A stretch of DNA of 64,000 bases from SpSt-398 sp041752235 (GCA_041752235.1 JBGSHM010000009.1:62001-126000), one strand, 5' to 3'. Positions 30,523 through 39,200 are shown, counted from the first letter of the stretch. Made by a program: numbers and translations. The notes: generated from the sequence alone by a model not told the origin.

Positions 30523-31713
30523 TCAGTAATTAAACTCTGTCTTATACGGATACCGCACCCGATACAACTCCCGCACTTTCTCTAAAATACTATTCCGCAA
30601 TCCTTCGATGTTTCGCTTTTCGGTGGCAGCTACAAACACCGCATTACCATCCGTCGCATTCTGCCAACGGTCTTCGAGGTCTTCGAGGATCTCCTTTTTG
30701 GTGCTCTCTTCCAGCCAGGGGTCAAAGGTCTGCGACTCGTACCGGTCCATCTTATTAAAAATGGTGAGCGTGGGTTTATCAAAGGCCCCGATCTCCTGCA
30801 GGGTTTTGTTGACCACCCCGATCTGGTCTTCGTAATTGGGGTGGGATATATCTACCACATGCAAAAGAATATCCGCTTCGCGTACCTCATCCAAAGTGCT
30901 CTTGAAACTTTCTACCAGGTGGTGGGGGAGTTTGCGGATGAACCCTACGGTATCACTGAGCAGAAAGGGTGTGGTTTCAAAAACGATCTTACGCGTAGTA
31001 GTATCGAGGGTAGCAAAGAGTTTATTCTCGGCAAAGACCTCACTCTTGGCTAATATGTTCATGATGGTGGACTTGCCCACATTTGTATATCCCACCAGGG
31101 CCACGCGAATGAATTCACCGCGGTCCTTACGCTGGGTAAATGCTTGTTTGTCGATCTCAGCGAGTTTTTTGCGCAGCAGCGAGATCTTATTGCGAACGAT
31201 ACGTCGGTCAGTCTCGATCTCCGTTTCACCCGGACCTCTTGTACCGATACCCCCACCAAGACGTTCCAAGTGTTTCCACATACCCCGCAGGCGAGGTAAA
31301 ATGTATTGGTATTGGGCCAGCTCTACCTGGGCACGGGCCTGGGCGGTCTTGGCCCGGTGGGCGAAAATATCGAGGATGAGGTCGGAGCGGTCGATGGTCT
31401 TGATGCCGGTTTCTTTTTCGATGGTATTGATCTGTGCCCCGCTGAGTTCATCATCGAAGATGAGGATACCTACTTTTTTGCCCAGGCAATAATCTTTGAT
31501 CTGTTGGAGTTTTCCCTTGCCGACAAAAGTGCGGCTATCGGGATGCGCGAGTTTTTGGGTAAAACGCTTGATGGTCTGGGCACCAGCGGTCAGGGCCAGA
31601 AAAGCAAGTTCATCGAGGTATTCGGTGACCTGTTGTTCTGTCTGGTCTTTTTGAATGAGGCCTACAAGCACGGCGTATTCTTCGGAGGGTAGCGTGGTCT
31701 TCTTCTCTAACAT
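30523..31713 (-). CDS. hflX: GTPase HflX
   Basis: A 396-residue ribosome-associated GTPase that splits or rescues stalled ribosomes under stress. It has the HflX N-terminal domain (HPDSRTFVGKGKLQQIK, FDDELSGAQ), the linker LGGGIGTRGPGETEIE, and the G domain: G1 GYTNVGKST, G2 region ATLDTTTRK, G3 DTVGFI and G4 NKMD. Length is normal for the family. ATG 31713 is preferred over the TTG three codons upstream. Flanked by hairpin repeats on both sides; monocistronic. Confidence 0.97.
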   Translation of the reverse strand: MLEKKTTLPSEEYAVLVGLIQKDQTEQQVTEYLDELAFLALTAGAQTIKRFTQKLAHPDSRTFVGKGKLQQIKDYCLGKKVGILIFDDELSGAQINTIEKETGIKTIDRSDLILDIFAHRAKTAQARAQVELAQYQYILPRLRGMWKHLERLGGGIGTRGPGETEIETDRRIVRNKISLLRKKLAEIDKQAFTQRKDRGEFIRVALVGYTNVGKSTIMNILAKSEVFAENKLFATLDTTTRKIVFETTPFLLSDTVGFIRKLPHHLVESFKSTLDEVREADILLHVVDISHPNYEDQIGVVNKTLQEIGAFDKPTLTIFNKMDRYESQTFDPWLEESTKKEILEDLEDRWQNATDGNAVFVAATEKRNIEGLRNSILEKVRELYRVRYPYKTEFNY

Positions 31714-31765
31714 AGGGGGCAAAGATAGAGCAGGATCGGGGGATTTGTGGGGATTTGAAAACCTG

Positions 31766-31826
31766 GCGTTCCTTAGCGCCTTCGCGTCTTGGCGGTTAGA
31801 TTTACCGCGAAGACGCTAAGGAACGC
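31766..31826. repeat. Hairpin repeat upstream of hflX
   Basis: GCGTTCCTTAGCG...CGCGTCTT...CGGT pairs with ACCGCGAAGACGCTAAGGAACGC across a 7-nt centre. It is related to the repeat at 30436-30512 and lies between two minus-strand genes, so it may terminate nothing specific or act as a boundary element. Confidence 0.65.
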
Positions 31827-31842
31827 TAAGAAAAAAATTTCG

Positions 31843-32580
31843 TTATAGACCGGAGATGCAAATACCCACTGCCCAGGGGCGTACTGTGGGTCCGAGGCCT
31901 TCTTTGATCAATGGCCCGAGTTGATAGGTGCCATAGAGGGAGAAAGCGCCGGTGCCAAAACGGAAAGTGGCGGCCAGTCGGTTCTTATTGAAGAAGTCTT
32001 TTTTCTTGATCTTTTCGGTGTAGTCGTTCAGGGTCTGACCGCTGCTGTTGACGAAGATCTTGCCCTTGGTATGGGCATCCATCAGGGTTCCCACCTTGAG
32101 GCCCAGGGCCATTTTTAAGCTTTTCTTGTTGTTGGTGGGGTTGGATGTAAAGCGGAGTTCGACAGGGGCTTCGAGAAAAGTGGTATTGAGCCGGTATTTC
32201 TTGAAGTGGTTGGTATCGCTTACATCCTGAAAACGCAGGGTAGAGGTAGCGTCTTTGATCCCAATATAGGTGTCCTGAAAACTGATGCTTTCAGTGCCAA
32301 AACCCACGCCCATGCCTACGGAGAAACGGGGATCGGTTTTAAAGGGAAAATCAAACATGAAGTATATGTTGAAATTCTTTGACAACCCTTTGATATTCAA
32401 ACTATCCGGAGCACCCGACCAGCCAGCGGTCCCGATCTGGAACATGAAATGGTCATTGGTACGGCCGGCGAGGCTTACTTTGCTCCAATCGGTTTTTGGG
32501 GATTTGGATACGGTGCTGTCCTGGGCTAAAGCAGCCAGTTGGAAGGAGGTCAAAAGGGCTGCCACAAAAAGTTTCTTCAT
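31843..32580 (-). CDS. Outer-membrane beta-barrel protein (PorT-like)
   Basis: About 245 residues, starting MKKLFVAALLTSFQLAALAQ (signal peptide); the frame opens 43 codons earlier in the next gene's 3' end, but the signal peptide fixes the start. The mature part is a run of amphipathic strands with aromatic ends (FSVGMGVGFGTES, LEAPVELRFTSN, MALGLKVGTLMDA, FSLYGTYQLGPL), typical of the PorT/outer-membrane beta-barrel group. It ends in the hydrophobic GICISGL. Role unknown. Confidence 0.8.
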   Translation of the reverse strand: MKKLFVAALLTSFQLAALAQDSTVSKSPKTDWSKVSLAGRTNDHFMFQIGTAGWSGAPDSLNIKGLSKNFNIYFMFDFPFKTDPRFSVGMGVGFGTESISFQDTYIGIKDATSTLRFQDVSDTNHFKKYRLNTTFLEAPVELRFTSNPTNNKKSLKMALGLKVGTLMDAHTKGKIFVNSSGQTLNDYTEKIKKKDFFNKNRLAATFRFGTGAFSLYGTYQLGPLIKEGLGPTVRPWAVGICISGL

Positions 32581-32689
32581 AACTATACTTGAATAGCGCA
32601 AATGTATTGGGAAGGGGGTTAATAAAAGGTTAAACAAGGGGGCAAAGGTAGCAATTTCTCGCTCAATAAGATTCCGGGACGGGCAAAGA

Positions 32690-33172
32690 TCAAACCCCCT
32701 TATGATCAATACTCAGCACATTGACCAGTTTCCATTTCCCTTCCTTTAATAACCAGGTGTGAATGTATTTGGCCGTGCCGGTACGTACCTCGGGTTTGCC
32801 GGGTTCTTTAAAATAGAAATCGTGTTGGCCTGACTGGATCAAGCCATATAATACATTATTGTTATAGAGAGGATACACTTCAAGCATGGACTCTACCCTT
32901 TTGCGCAATAGTTTGCCGTTGGGGTTACCACAGATATTCTTTCTGGTGGCTTCAAAGAAATCTTTATAATTCTGTGCCCCGGCCACATCATGCAGAAATA
33001 TCAATCCCGTATCCAACACTTCCTCCAGGGCTTTGAAGTTGCATTTATTAAATCCTTCTTCAAATACCATGCTGTCGAGACGCAGGATGGTCTGGTAGTT
33101 TTCGCTACCGGGTTTTTCCTGGGCGAAGGAGAGGAAGGGGAGGAGGAGGAAGGCGAAGGGGAGGAGCTTCAT
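32690..33172 (-). CDS. Secreted DUF4440/SnoaL-like (NTF2-fold) protein
   Basis: A 160-residue exported protein (MKLLPFAFLLLPFLSFAQ). The mature part has the NTF2-like order: helix (FEEGFNKCNFKALEEVLDTG), LIFLHDVAG, then strands ending THTWLLKEGKWKLVNVLSIDH-like, matching DUF4440. Such proteins are ligand-binding or isomerase-like without a fixed role. It lies 109 nt upstream of the barrel gene on the same strand. Confidence 0.8.
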   Translation of the reverse strand: MKLLPFAFLLLPFLSFAQEKPGSENYQTILRLDSMVFEEGFNKCNFKALEEVLDTGLIFLHDVAGAQNYKDFFEATRKNICGNPNGKLLRKRVESMLEVYPLYNNNVLYGLIQSGQHDFYFKEPGKPEVRTGTAKYIHTWLLKEGKWKLVNVLSIDHKGV

Positions 33173-33235
33173 GGTGGATGGTGAATAGTGTATAGTGAAT
33201 CGTGAGACGTGAATCGTCAGTTGTGAATGGTGAAA

Positions 33236-33676
33236 TTAGGGGTTTTCGGCGTCATGCTTTAATTCTTCCAGGCTTGTTCTCATTCCTTTGGCCAGGGTTT
33301 TTTGGAAAAAGCCTTTAAGCAATTTGGGGAGGAAGCCTTCGAGCGATTCTTCAACCCGCAACTTTGTTTGTCCGCCAAGATCAGTAAAATACCAATTGTG
33401 AACAGCACTGGTACCAATGGCTTTACCGGTCCAACCAAACTCGCGGTATTGTCTGATGGTGTGGATCTGTGAAGTCAGGGAAGTGCCTGCTGCTTTCCAT
33501 TTAAATGTTGCGCCTTCACGGAGCGATCCATCAAGTTTGGCCTCGGAAATAGCCGCCTGCCATTCAGGCCATTCTTCAATGTTGGTGAGGATATCCCAAA
33601 CCTGCTCGACCGGAGCATTGATCGAGATCTCTTCACTGTGATAAACCGGTGCGCTGTGATTTACGGGAACATTCAT
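33236..33676 (-). CDS. SRPBCC family protein
   Basis: A 146-residue START-like protein. EEISINAPVEQVWDILTNIE, then WPEWQAAISEAKLDG and the long C-terminal helix (FFQKTLAKGMRTSLEELKHD) match the polyketide cyclase/dehydrase group, which bind hydrophobic ligands. No signal peptide. Between it and the next gene are short degenerate GTGAAT repeats (33181-33235). Ligand unknown. Confidence 0.88.
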   Translation of the reverse strand: MNVPVNHSAPVYHSEEISINAPVEQVWDILTNIEEWPEWQAAISEAKLDGSLREGATFKWKAAGTSLTSQIHTIRQYREFGWTGKAIGTSAVHNWYFTDLGGQTKLRVEESLEGFLPKLLKGFFQKTLAKGMRTSLEELKHDAENP

Positions 33677-33702
33677 TCGAAAAGAATTTTTTTACTTAAA
33701 AA

Positions 33703-33746
33703 GCTAAAGGCTAAAAGCTAAGAGCTCTTAGCTTTTAGCCTTTAGC
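33703..33746. repeat. Perfect 44-bp palindrome of TAGCTTTTAGC type
   Basis: The 22-nt arms (GCTAAAGGCTAAAAGCTAAG... and its exact complement) meet with no loop. Relatives built of TAGCTATTAGC/TAGCTTTTAGC units occur at about 29957-29984, 38306-38340, 57206-57236 and 57329-57358. It is a dispersed intergenic repeat family, here upstream of the SRPBCC gene. Confidence 0.75.
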
Positions 33747-33779
33747 CTGCAATTTACTAAATGAAAAATGCTTGCGTTC

Positions 33780-34136
33780 TTACTGTTTTTCCGTGTATTC
33801 CATGCAGGTCTCAAAGGTCTTGATGTAATAGGTCTGAAGGCTGCAACTGGTTGCGCAGTTATTGTACCAAAGGGTAAAATATCGGTCAGACTTAAAAACT
33901 TTTACTGTGCTGGCGCCCGGGGCCAGTTCAAAATCGAGAATGGGGCTGATGGGTTCAAAGGCGGGGGTGAGGGTAGCTGCCACTTTTACACGCAGGGGCG
34001 TAGTGCCCATGTTGGTGTAGGTTACCTGCGTGGTGTTCGCGTTTTCACAGTCATCCCCCAGGTCTTCTCCTTTTTTGCAGCCAGTAATGGCCACCACAAA
34101 GAGGGCCAGCAGTAAGGTCAATAATTTTCGGTTCAT
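33780..34136 (-). CDS. Putative lipoprotein
   Basis: A 118-residue protein with the lipoprotein signal LLALFVVAITGC. The mature part holds four more cysteines (DDCENAN, NNCATSCSLQ, ETCMEY), which may form disulfides, and a compact strand pattern (TQVTYTNMGTTPLRVKVAA). No family recognised. It is divergent from the DUF2490 gene. Confidence 0.7.
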   Translation of the reverse strand: MNRKLLTLLLALFVVAITGCKKGEDLGDDCENANTTQVTYTNMGTTPLRVKVAATLTPAFEPISPILDFELAPGASTVKVFKSDRYFTLWYNNCATSCSLQTYYIKTFETCMEYTEKQ

Positions 34137-34274
34137 GTAGATTGAGTTTAAATTGTAATGGTGATATATCTACATCGGGAAACCGGTAAAATGGTCATCA
34201 GGTAGTTTATAGGGGAAAGGTGAAAACAGGTCCGAAAATGATCATAAAAGACTATGTGGTCTTATTTTAGCTAA

Positions 34275-34955
34275 ATGAAAAACAGGTTCACACATAAGGT
34301 ATTTCGAGCATGCGTTATGATTTTATTGGTGGCGCCCCTTGGCTTGTCTGCCCAAAAAAGTGACTTTGGCAACTGGCTGATCTATTTTGGCAACAAAAAG
34401 ATCGATGCCAAATGGAACTGGCACCACGAAGTGCAACTACGTAATTACAACGCGATCGGTGACCTGGAGCAACTCCTGCTTCGTACGGGTATCGGGTATA
34501 ACCTGACGGAGAACAACAATAACCTGATGATGGGGTATGGATTTATTCATAGCCAGAATTATGTCGGAAACACGTATGACAAAACCAAGGTGGACGAACA
34601 CCGTTTGTTTCAGCAATTCATTACCCGTCAGTCATTTGGACGAATGAAACTGCAACACCGGTATCGGTTTGAACAGCGGTGGATAGGAGATGATTTTAAA
34701 ACCCGGTTTCGGTATTTTCTTTCACTTAACCTGGCCTTGCAAAAGCAGGCTTCCGCTTCCAAGGGAGCCTATCTGTCGGCCTATAATGAGATCTTTCTCA
34801 ATACCCGTGGTACGATCTTCGACCGCAACCGGCTCTATGGAGGAGTGGGTTATCAGGTGAATAAAGACCTGCGGTTTGAACTGGCGTATATGAACCAGTT
34901 TTTAAATGGGGGACAAAGAGATCAGGTGAATATGGTGGTGTTTTTTAGTTACTAG
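34275..34955 (+). CDS. DUF2490 outer-membrane protein
   Basis: A 226-residue protein with a signal peptide to LGLSAQ. The GNWLIYFGNKKID start, WNWHHEVQLRNY and LQHRYRFEQRW segments and the strand-ending VNMVVFFSY fit the DUF2490 beta-barrel family of Bacteroidota outer membranes. Function unknown. It ends just before a large perfect inverted repeat. Confidence 0.85.
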   Translation: MKNRFTHKVFRACVMILLVAPLGLSAQKSDFGNWLIYFGNKKIDAKWNWHHEVQLRNYNAIGDLEQLLLRTGIGYNLTENNNNLMMGYGFIHSQNYVGNTYDKTKVDEHRLFQQFITRQSFGRMKLQHRYRFEQRWIGDDFKTRFRYFLSLNLALQKQASASKGAYLSAYNEIFLNTRGTIFDRNRLYGGVGYQVNKDLRFELAYMNQFLNGGQRDQVNMVVFFSY

Positions 34956-34960
34956 AGGTA

Positions 34961-35118
34961 GATTCACCGCAGAGAACAGGAGAACGCGGAGTTACGCAGA
35001 GAGATTATTGATGACTTCGCAAACTGCTCCAAATCTCAGTTTATTTGTAATAAATCGTAATTAATAATACAAAATCTCTCTGCGTAACTCCGCGTTCTCC
35101 TGTTCTCTGCGGTGAATC
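34961..35118. repeat. Perfect 46-bp inverted repeat between DUF2490 gene and katG
   Basis: The arms at 34961-35006 and 35073-35118 are exact complements, built on GATTCACCGCAGAGAACAGG at the outer end and TTACGCAGAGAGATT at the inner end. They enclose 66 nt of AT-rich DNA. Comparable CGCAGAG repeats are dispersed in many Bacteroidota; here it separates two plus-strand genes. Confidence 0.8.
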
Positions 35119-35188
35119 CTAATCCTTCTTATAAAGAATATCTATTTGTTAATAAGAATAATCAATAAGAATGATGATGTGATTTGAG

Positions 35189-35196
35189 TAGCTTTG
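35189..35196 (+). promoter_or_regulatory. -7 promoter box of katG
   Basis: TAGCTTTG matches the Bacteroidota TAnnTTTG box, 24 bp before the katG ATG. The -33 element is not clear. No OxyR or PerR site could be recognised by eye. Confidence 0.45.
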
Positions 35197-35220
35197 GTAT
35201 TCCCTTAAATCACACAAAAG

Positions 35221-37422
35221 ATGGATAACAACAATTCGCAAGCCAAATGCCCCTTTACCGGTGCCATGCCCAAAGCTATTGCAGGTGGTGGAACACGCAA
35301 CCGCGACTGGTGGCCCAATCAACTCAACCTTAGTGTACTTCGTCAGCATTCTTCTTTATCGAATCCCATGGGAGACGATTTTGATTATGCCAGTGAATTC
35401 AGAAGCCTTGACCTCGCAGCAGTGAAGAAAGATCTGTTTGACCTGATGACCACTTCGCAGGAATGGTGGCCGGCTGACTATGGGCATTATGGTCCCTTCT
35501 TTATCCGGATGGCCTGGCACAGTGCCGGTACCTACCGTATACATGATGGTCGTGGTGGTGGAGGCATGGGTACACAGCGTTTTGCCCCGCTGAACAGTTG
35601 GCCTGATAATGCCAATCTGGATAAAGCCCGCTTGTTGTTATGGCCCATTAAACAAAAATATGGACGCAAAATATCCTGGGCAGATCTGATGATCCTGGCC
35701 GGTAACTGCGCCCTTGAATCCATGGGATTTCCTACCTATGGTTTTGCCGGAGGACGCGCCGATGTATGGGAAGCCCCGGAAGATATCTATTGGGGATCTG
35801 AATCGGAGTGGCTCGGTGATAAACGCTATACCGGTGACCGCGACCTTGAAAACCCACTGGGTGCGGTGCAAATGGGATTGATCTATGTAAATCCCGAAGG
35901 CCCCAATGGTAACCCTGACCCGATCGCAGCCGCGCGTGATATACGTGAGACCTTTGCACGGATGGCCATGAATGATGAGGAGACGGTGGCCTTGATCGCC
36001 GGTGGACACAGCTTTGGTAAGACCCATGGTGCCGCTGACCCCGGAAAATATGTTGGACGTGAGCCCGAAGGTGCTACGATTGAAGAACAAGGCCAGGGTT
36101 GGAAAAATACCTATGGTTCTGGTCACAGTGAATACACGATTACCAGTGGTCTCGAAGGTGCCTGGACCACCACACCCACTAAATGGAGCAATAATTTCTT
36201 TGAAAACCTTTTTGGATACGAGTGGGAACTGACCAAGAGTCCTGCAGGCGCACACCAATGGAAACCCAAGGGCAATGCCGGAGAAGGACTGGTACCCGAT
36301 GCGCATGACCCCAATAAGCGGCACCAGCCATTTATGCTGACCACGGACCTGTCGCTTCGCTTTGATCCGGCGTATGAAAAGATCTCCCGTCGTTTTCTGG
36401 AACATCCCGATGAGTTTGAAAAAGCATTTGCCAAGGCCTGGTTCAAATTGACCCATCGTGATATGGGTCCCAAGGCCAGATACCTGGGTCCGGAAGTGCC
36501 GGCAGGTGATGAGATCTGGCAAGACCCTGTACCCGCGGGGGACCGGGATTTGTTGGATGGACAGGATTGGGCAGGATTGAAGGCTAAGATTTTGGGAAGT
36601 GGATTGAGTGTTTCGGAATTGGTAGCCACTGCCTGGGCTTCGGCATCAACTTTCCGTGGATCGGATAAGCGTGGTGGTGCCAATGGAGCAAGAATCCGTT
36701 TGGCCCCTCAGAAATACTGGGAGGTGAATGAACCCACGCGTTTGTCAAAAGTGTTGGATACCCTGGAGAAGATCCAGCAGGAATTCAATTCTGCTAATAA
36801 TGGCAAGCATGTCTCTATCGCTGACCTGATCGTACTGGGTGGTTCTGCCGCCATTGAGGAAGCCGCTAAAAAAGCGGGTCATTCCATTCATGTGCCTTTC
36901 ACCCCTGGACGTGGCGATGCCAGCCAGGAGCAGACCGATGTTGAATCGTTTGCCGTATTGGAACCTGCAGCTGATGGTTTCCGCAATTACAAAAAGAACA
37001 GAAAAACCACTTCTACCGAGGCGTTGCTGATCGACAAAGCACAACTCCTCACACTGACCGCCCCGGAGATGACCGCCTTGCTCGGGGGATTGCGCGTGTT
37101 GGACATCAACCATGGCCAAAGCAAACATGGCGTATTTACCAAACGACCTGGTCAATTGACCAATGATTTCTTTGTCAACCTGATTGATCTGAGCTGTGCC
37201 TGGACCGCCGTGGATGAAACCAAGGAAGTGTTTGAAGCCCGCGACCGCAAAACGGGTGAGAAGAAATGGACAGGTACCCGTGCGGATCTGGTATTTGGCT
37301 CCAACTCTGAACTGCGGGCATTGGCCGAGGTCTATGCCTGTGGGGATGGAGCGGAGAAATTTTTGAAGGATTTTGTGAGTGCGTGGGTGAAGGTGATGGA
37401 GTTGGACCGCTTTGATGTTTAA
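35221..37422 (+). CDS. katG: Catalase-peroxidase KatG
   Basis: A 733-residue heme enzyme that disproportionates hydrogen peroxide and has peroxidase activity. The distal site is RMAWHSAGTYR (R96, W99, H100). The covalent Met-Tyr-Trp adduct needed for catalase activity is formed by W99, Y222 (IYVNPEGPNG) and M248 (FARMAM). The proximal heme ligand is H263 in GGHSFGKTHG. The duplicated C-terminal domain is present and full length. No periplasmic signal, so cytoplasmic. A TAnnTTTG box lies 24 bp upstream. Confidence 0.98.
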   Translation: MDNNNSQAKCPFTGAMPKAIAGGGTRNRDWWPNQLNLSVLRQHSSLSNPMGDDFDYASEFRSLDLAAVKKDLFDLMTTSQEWWPADYGHYGPFFIRMAWHSAGTYRIHDGRGGGGMGTQRFAPLNSWPDNANLDKARLLLWPIKQKYGRKISWADLMILAGNCALESMGFPTYGFAGGRADVWEAPEDIYWGSESEWLGDKRYTGDRDLENPLGAVQMGLIYVNPEGPNGNPDPIAAARDIRETFARMAMNDEETVALIAGGHSFGKTHGAADPGKYVGREPEGATIEEQGQGWKNTYGSGHSEYTITSGLEGAWTTTPTKWSNNFFENLFGYEWELTKSPAGAHQWKPKGNAGEGLVPDAHDPNKRHQPFMLTTDLSLRFDPAYEKISRRFLEHPDEFEKAFAKAWFKLTHRDMGPKARYLGPEVPAGDEIWQDPVPAGDRDLLDGQDWAGLKAKILGSGLSVSELVATAWASASTFRGSDKRGGANGARIRLAPQKYWEVNEPTRLSKVLDTLEKIQQEFNSANNGKHVSIADLIVLGGSAAIEEAAKKAGHSIHVPFTPGRGDASQEQTDVESFAVLEPAADGFRNYKKNRKTTSTEALLIDKAQLLTLTAPEMTALLGGLRVLDINHGQSKHGVFTKRPGQLTNDFFVNLIDLSCAWTAVDETKEVFEARDRKTGEKKWTGTRADLVFGSNSELRALAEVYACGDGAEKFLKDFVSAWVKVMELDRFDV

Positions 37423-37509
37423 TTACACGGATTTAAGCGGATAACACGGATTTCGCGGATAGATAGGATTATTAGGATTACAAGAGTTCGTGGATTAACA
37501 AAAGATTGT

Positions 37510-37551
37510 GTAAAGTATATTTTACATTTAGACAAATATACTTTACATTTG
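37510..37551 (+). promoter_or_regulatory. Operator/promoter of the membrane protein-Xre pair
   Basis: A perfect 13-bp inverted repeat, GTAAAGTATATTT at 37510-37522 and AAATATACTTTAC at 37534-37546. Its right arm overlaps a -7 box TACATTTG at 37544-37551, so a bound repressor would block transcription. The Xre protein encoded second in the operon is the obvious candidate. Confidence 0.6.
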
Positions 37552-37575
37552 GGGTGTACATTAAAAACATATTTT

Positions 37576-38043
37576 ATGTCACCCCGATTTTTGCTTTCAC
37601 CCCGAATGAAGTACGCAGGGCTGGTATTAGCGATACCGGCTTTTGCTTTGATGGTTGCCAACCTCAATTTTGATTTCACCCTGGCATTTTTGGATTATTC
37701 GCGCCCCTCGGAGGATTTCAGTTTTAATGAGGGGTTTCTCTTTAATCTCCACGAAAACAACTTCACCGATGAACTGGGTGGGGTATTGTTGACCTCTGGT
37801 CTTTTGTTAATGGCTTTTTCCAGAGAAAAGGACGAGGATGAACGGATCATGCAATTAAGACTGGAGTCTTTGTTGTGGGCCGTCCTGATCAATTCGTTGT
37901 TCATTATGGTATCGATCATACTTTTTTACAATGAATTGTTTTTGACGATCATGGCGTATAATATTTGTACGACGTTGATTCTATTTGTGATTCGTTTCAA
38001 TCTTGTACTTTATTTAGAAAGAAGAAAAAGCCTGCAGCCATGA
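37576..38043 (+). CDS. Four-helix membrane protein paired with Xre regulator
   Basis: About 155 residues with four hydrophobic segments (AGLVLAIPAFALMVA, GGVLLTSGLLLMAF, LLWAVLINSLFIMVSIILFY, LTIMAYNICTTLILFVI). The cytoplasmic loop FSREKDEDERIMQLR is a pattern seen in membrane proteins cotranscribed with small Xre regulators. The stop overlaps the regulator start as ATGA. Start MSPRFLLS at 37576 is chosen; two earlier in-frame starts lie near or inside the promoter. Function unknown. Confidence 0.75.
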   Translation: MSPRFLLSPRMKYAGLVLAIPAFALMVANLNFDFTLAFLDYSRPSEDFSFNEGFLFNLHENNFTDELGGVLLTSGLLLMAFSREKDEDERIMQLRLESLLWAVLINSLFIMVSIILFYNELFLTIMAYNICTTLILFVIRFNLVLYLERRKSLQP

Positions 38044-38240
38044 AAAACAATATCCGTATAGAACGCGCCCGGCTCAATATAACCCAGGCGGAGCTGGCAG
38101 AGAAGGTCAGTGTATCCCGTCAAACGATCAATGCCATGGAAAGTAATAAGTATGTGCCATCAACCGTACTGGCGCTGAAGATCGCGAAGGTATTTGGTAT
38201 GGCGGTGGAGGAGTTGTTTTTGTTGGAGGAGGGGGATTAA
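38040..38240 (+). CDS. Xre-family transcriptional regulator (YozG-like)
   Basis: A 66-residue protein that is almost only a helix-turn-helix: IRIERARLNITQAELAEKV, SVSRQTINAMESNKY and PSTVLALKIAKVFG, ending ELFLLEEGD. It is the short Cro/CI-like type. Translationally coupled (ATGA) to the membrane protein. It probably binds the inverted repeat at 37510-37546 (inference). Confidence 0.93.
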   Translation: MKNNIRIERARLNITQAELAEKVSVSRQTINAMESNKYVPSTVLALKIAKVFGMAVEELFLLEEGD

Positions 38241-38250
38241 GGAATTGGGT

Positions 38251-38340
38251 GCCGCCAGAGGCGGCTTTCTATTGGTGCGGGACTGGAAGTCCCGCACAGC
38301 GGACTAAAAGCTTATAGCTATTAGCTATTAGCTTTTAGCT
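38251..38340. repeat. Composite intergenic repeat, copy 1
   Basis: GCCGCCAGAGGCGGC hairpin, a short spacer, then GGTGCGGGACTGGAAGTCCC and GCACAGC, followed by TAGCTATTAGC units to about 38340. The same order recurs at 57281-57358. No coding potential. Confidence 0.7.
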
Positions 38341-38343
38341 CTC

Positions 38344-38694
38344 TCAGCTTGCATCCTCTCCAAAGGTCAGCACATTATTATCCGGGTCCCAGGTAGAGAA
38401 TTCTTTTTGCTTCCAGGGCATGGTTTTTAATTCAGTGAGACGGATACCGGTGGTCTTAAGCGAGGCATACCAAGTCTCAATATCTTTCACGCGGATATAT
38501 ACCTGTCCATCATTGGTGGCGGGGTCAAGGGTGGGGAAGGAGAAAAAATGAATTTCAACCTCATCCTTTCGAATCATCAGGTAATCGGGGTAGTCCACCT
38601 GACCGATGTCTTTAAAGCCCAGTTTACTTAGGTAGAATTCACGGGTTGCAGGTTTTGACCGCATCGGAAGTTTGGGGTGTATGGCGAGGAGCAT
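38344..38694 (-). CDS. VOC family (glyoxalase/bleomycin-resistance-like) protein
   Basis: A 116-residue single-unit VOC protein: HPKLPMRSKPATREFYLSKL, GFKDIG, YLMIRKDEVEIHFFSF, GQVYIRVKDIETWYASLK and ending FSTWDPDNNVLTFGE. It resembles bleomycin-binding proteins in order; E in EIHFF and E in FGE may be metal or ligand positions. The role (dioxygenase, glyoxalase or antibiotic binding) cannot be fixed. It is 17 nt from the DUF2200 stop, so likely cotranscribed. Confidence 0.88.
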   Translation of the reverse strand: MLLAIHPKLPMRSKPATREFYLSKLGFKDIGQVDYPDYLMIRKDEVEIHFFSFPTLDPATNDGQVYIRVKDIETWYASLKTTGIRLTELKTMPWKQKEFSTWDPDNNVLTFGEDAS

Positions 38695-38711
38695 GGTATG
38701 TCTTTTATTTT

Positions 38712-39062
38712 TTACCTCCGTAATATCTTTTCCATTGCCTTTCCTTTGGCGAGTTCATCCACCAGTTTATCCATATAGCGGATCTTCTGCATTAATTTAT
38801 CTTCGATCTCTTCTACCCGGTAGCCACATATTAAGCCGGTGATCTTTGAGGCGTTGGGATTGATTTCGGGGGCCTGTGCAAAGAAATCCTCCAAATTCGT
38901 TTTCTGATCAATTTGTTTCTGTAAGGTTTTCTTATTGTAACCGGTCAACCACATCAATACTTCATCCAGTTCTTCTTTGGTACGGCCTTTCTTTTCCACT
39001 TTCGTTATGTAGTGCGGATATATGGAGGCAAAAGTGTAGGCAAAAACACGGGCATTGCTCAT
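38712..39062 (-). CDS. DUF2200 family protein
   Basis: A 116-residue protein. NARVFAYTFASIYPHYITKV, then GRTKEELDEVLMWLTGY and the C-terminal GLICGYRVEEIEDKLMQKIR are the family pattern. The start MSNARVF at 39062 is 30 codons inside the open frame, where the family begins. Function unknown. Upstream gene of the VOC pair. Confidence 0.9.
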   Translation of the reverse strand: MSNARVFAYTFASIYPHYITKVEKKGRTKEELDEVLMWLTGYNKKTLQKQIDQKTNLEDFFAQAPEINPNASKITGLICGYRVEEIEDKLMQKIRYMDKLVDELAKGKAMEKILRR

Positions 39063-39200
39063 GCAGGTTGGGGTGTTTGGTTTTCGATTGAACCCGAATT
39101 TCGGGAAAAGTGGGGAAAGTTTGGACTTTAGACTTTGCCTGGAAGCCCGCATTTGGGCTATTTTGCAGGGGTAAGGTGGGTTTTTAATAAAATATTCTCT

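Noticed and set aside
30836..31492. 218-residue open frame opposite hflX
   Set aside because: Complement of the HflX G domain, Ser/Arg/Trp-rich artefact translation.
33181..33235. Short GTGAAT-type repeats as a VNTR of interest
   Set aside because: Degenerate, only about 55 bp and no consistent period; treated as ordinary intergenic low-complexity DNA.
35638..36522. 294-residue open frame antisense to katG
   Set aside because: Mirror of a highly conserved coding region with strong codon bias; composition is Gly/Arg/Phe-rich and without domain pattern.
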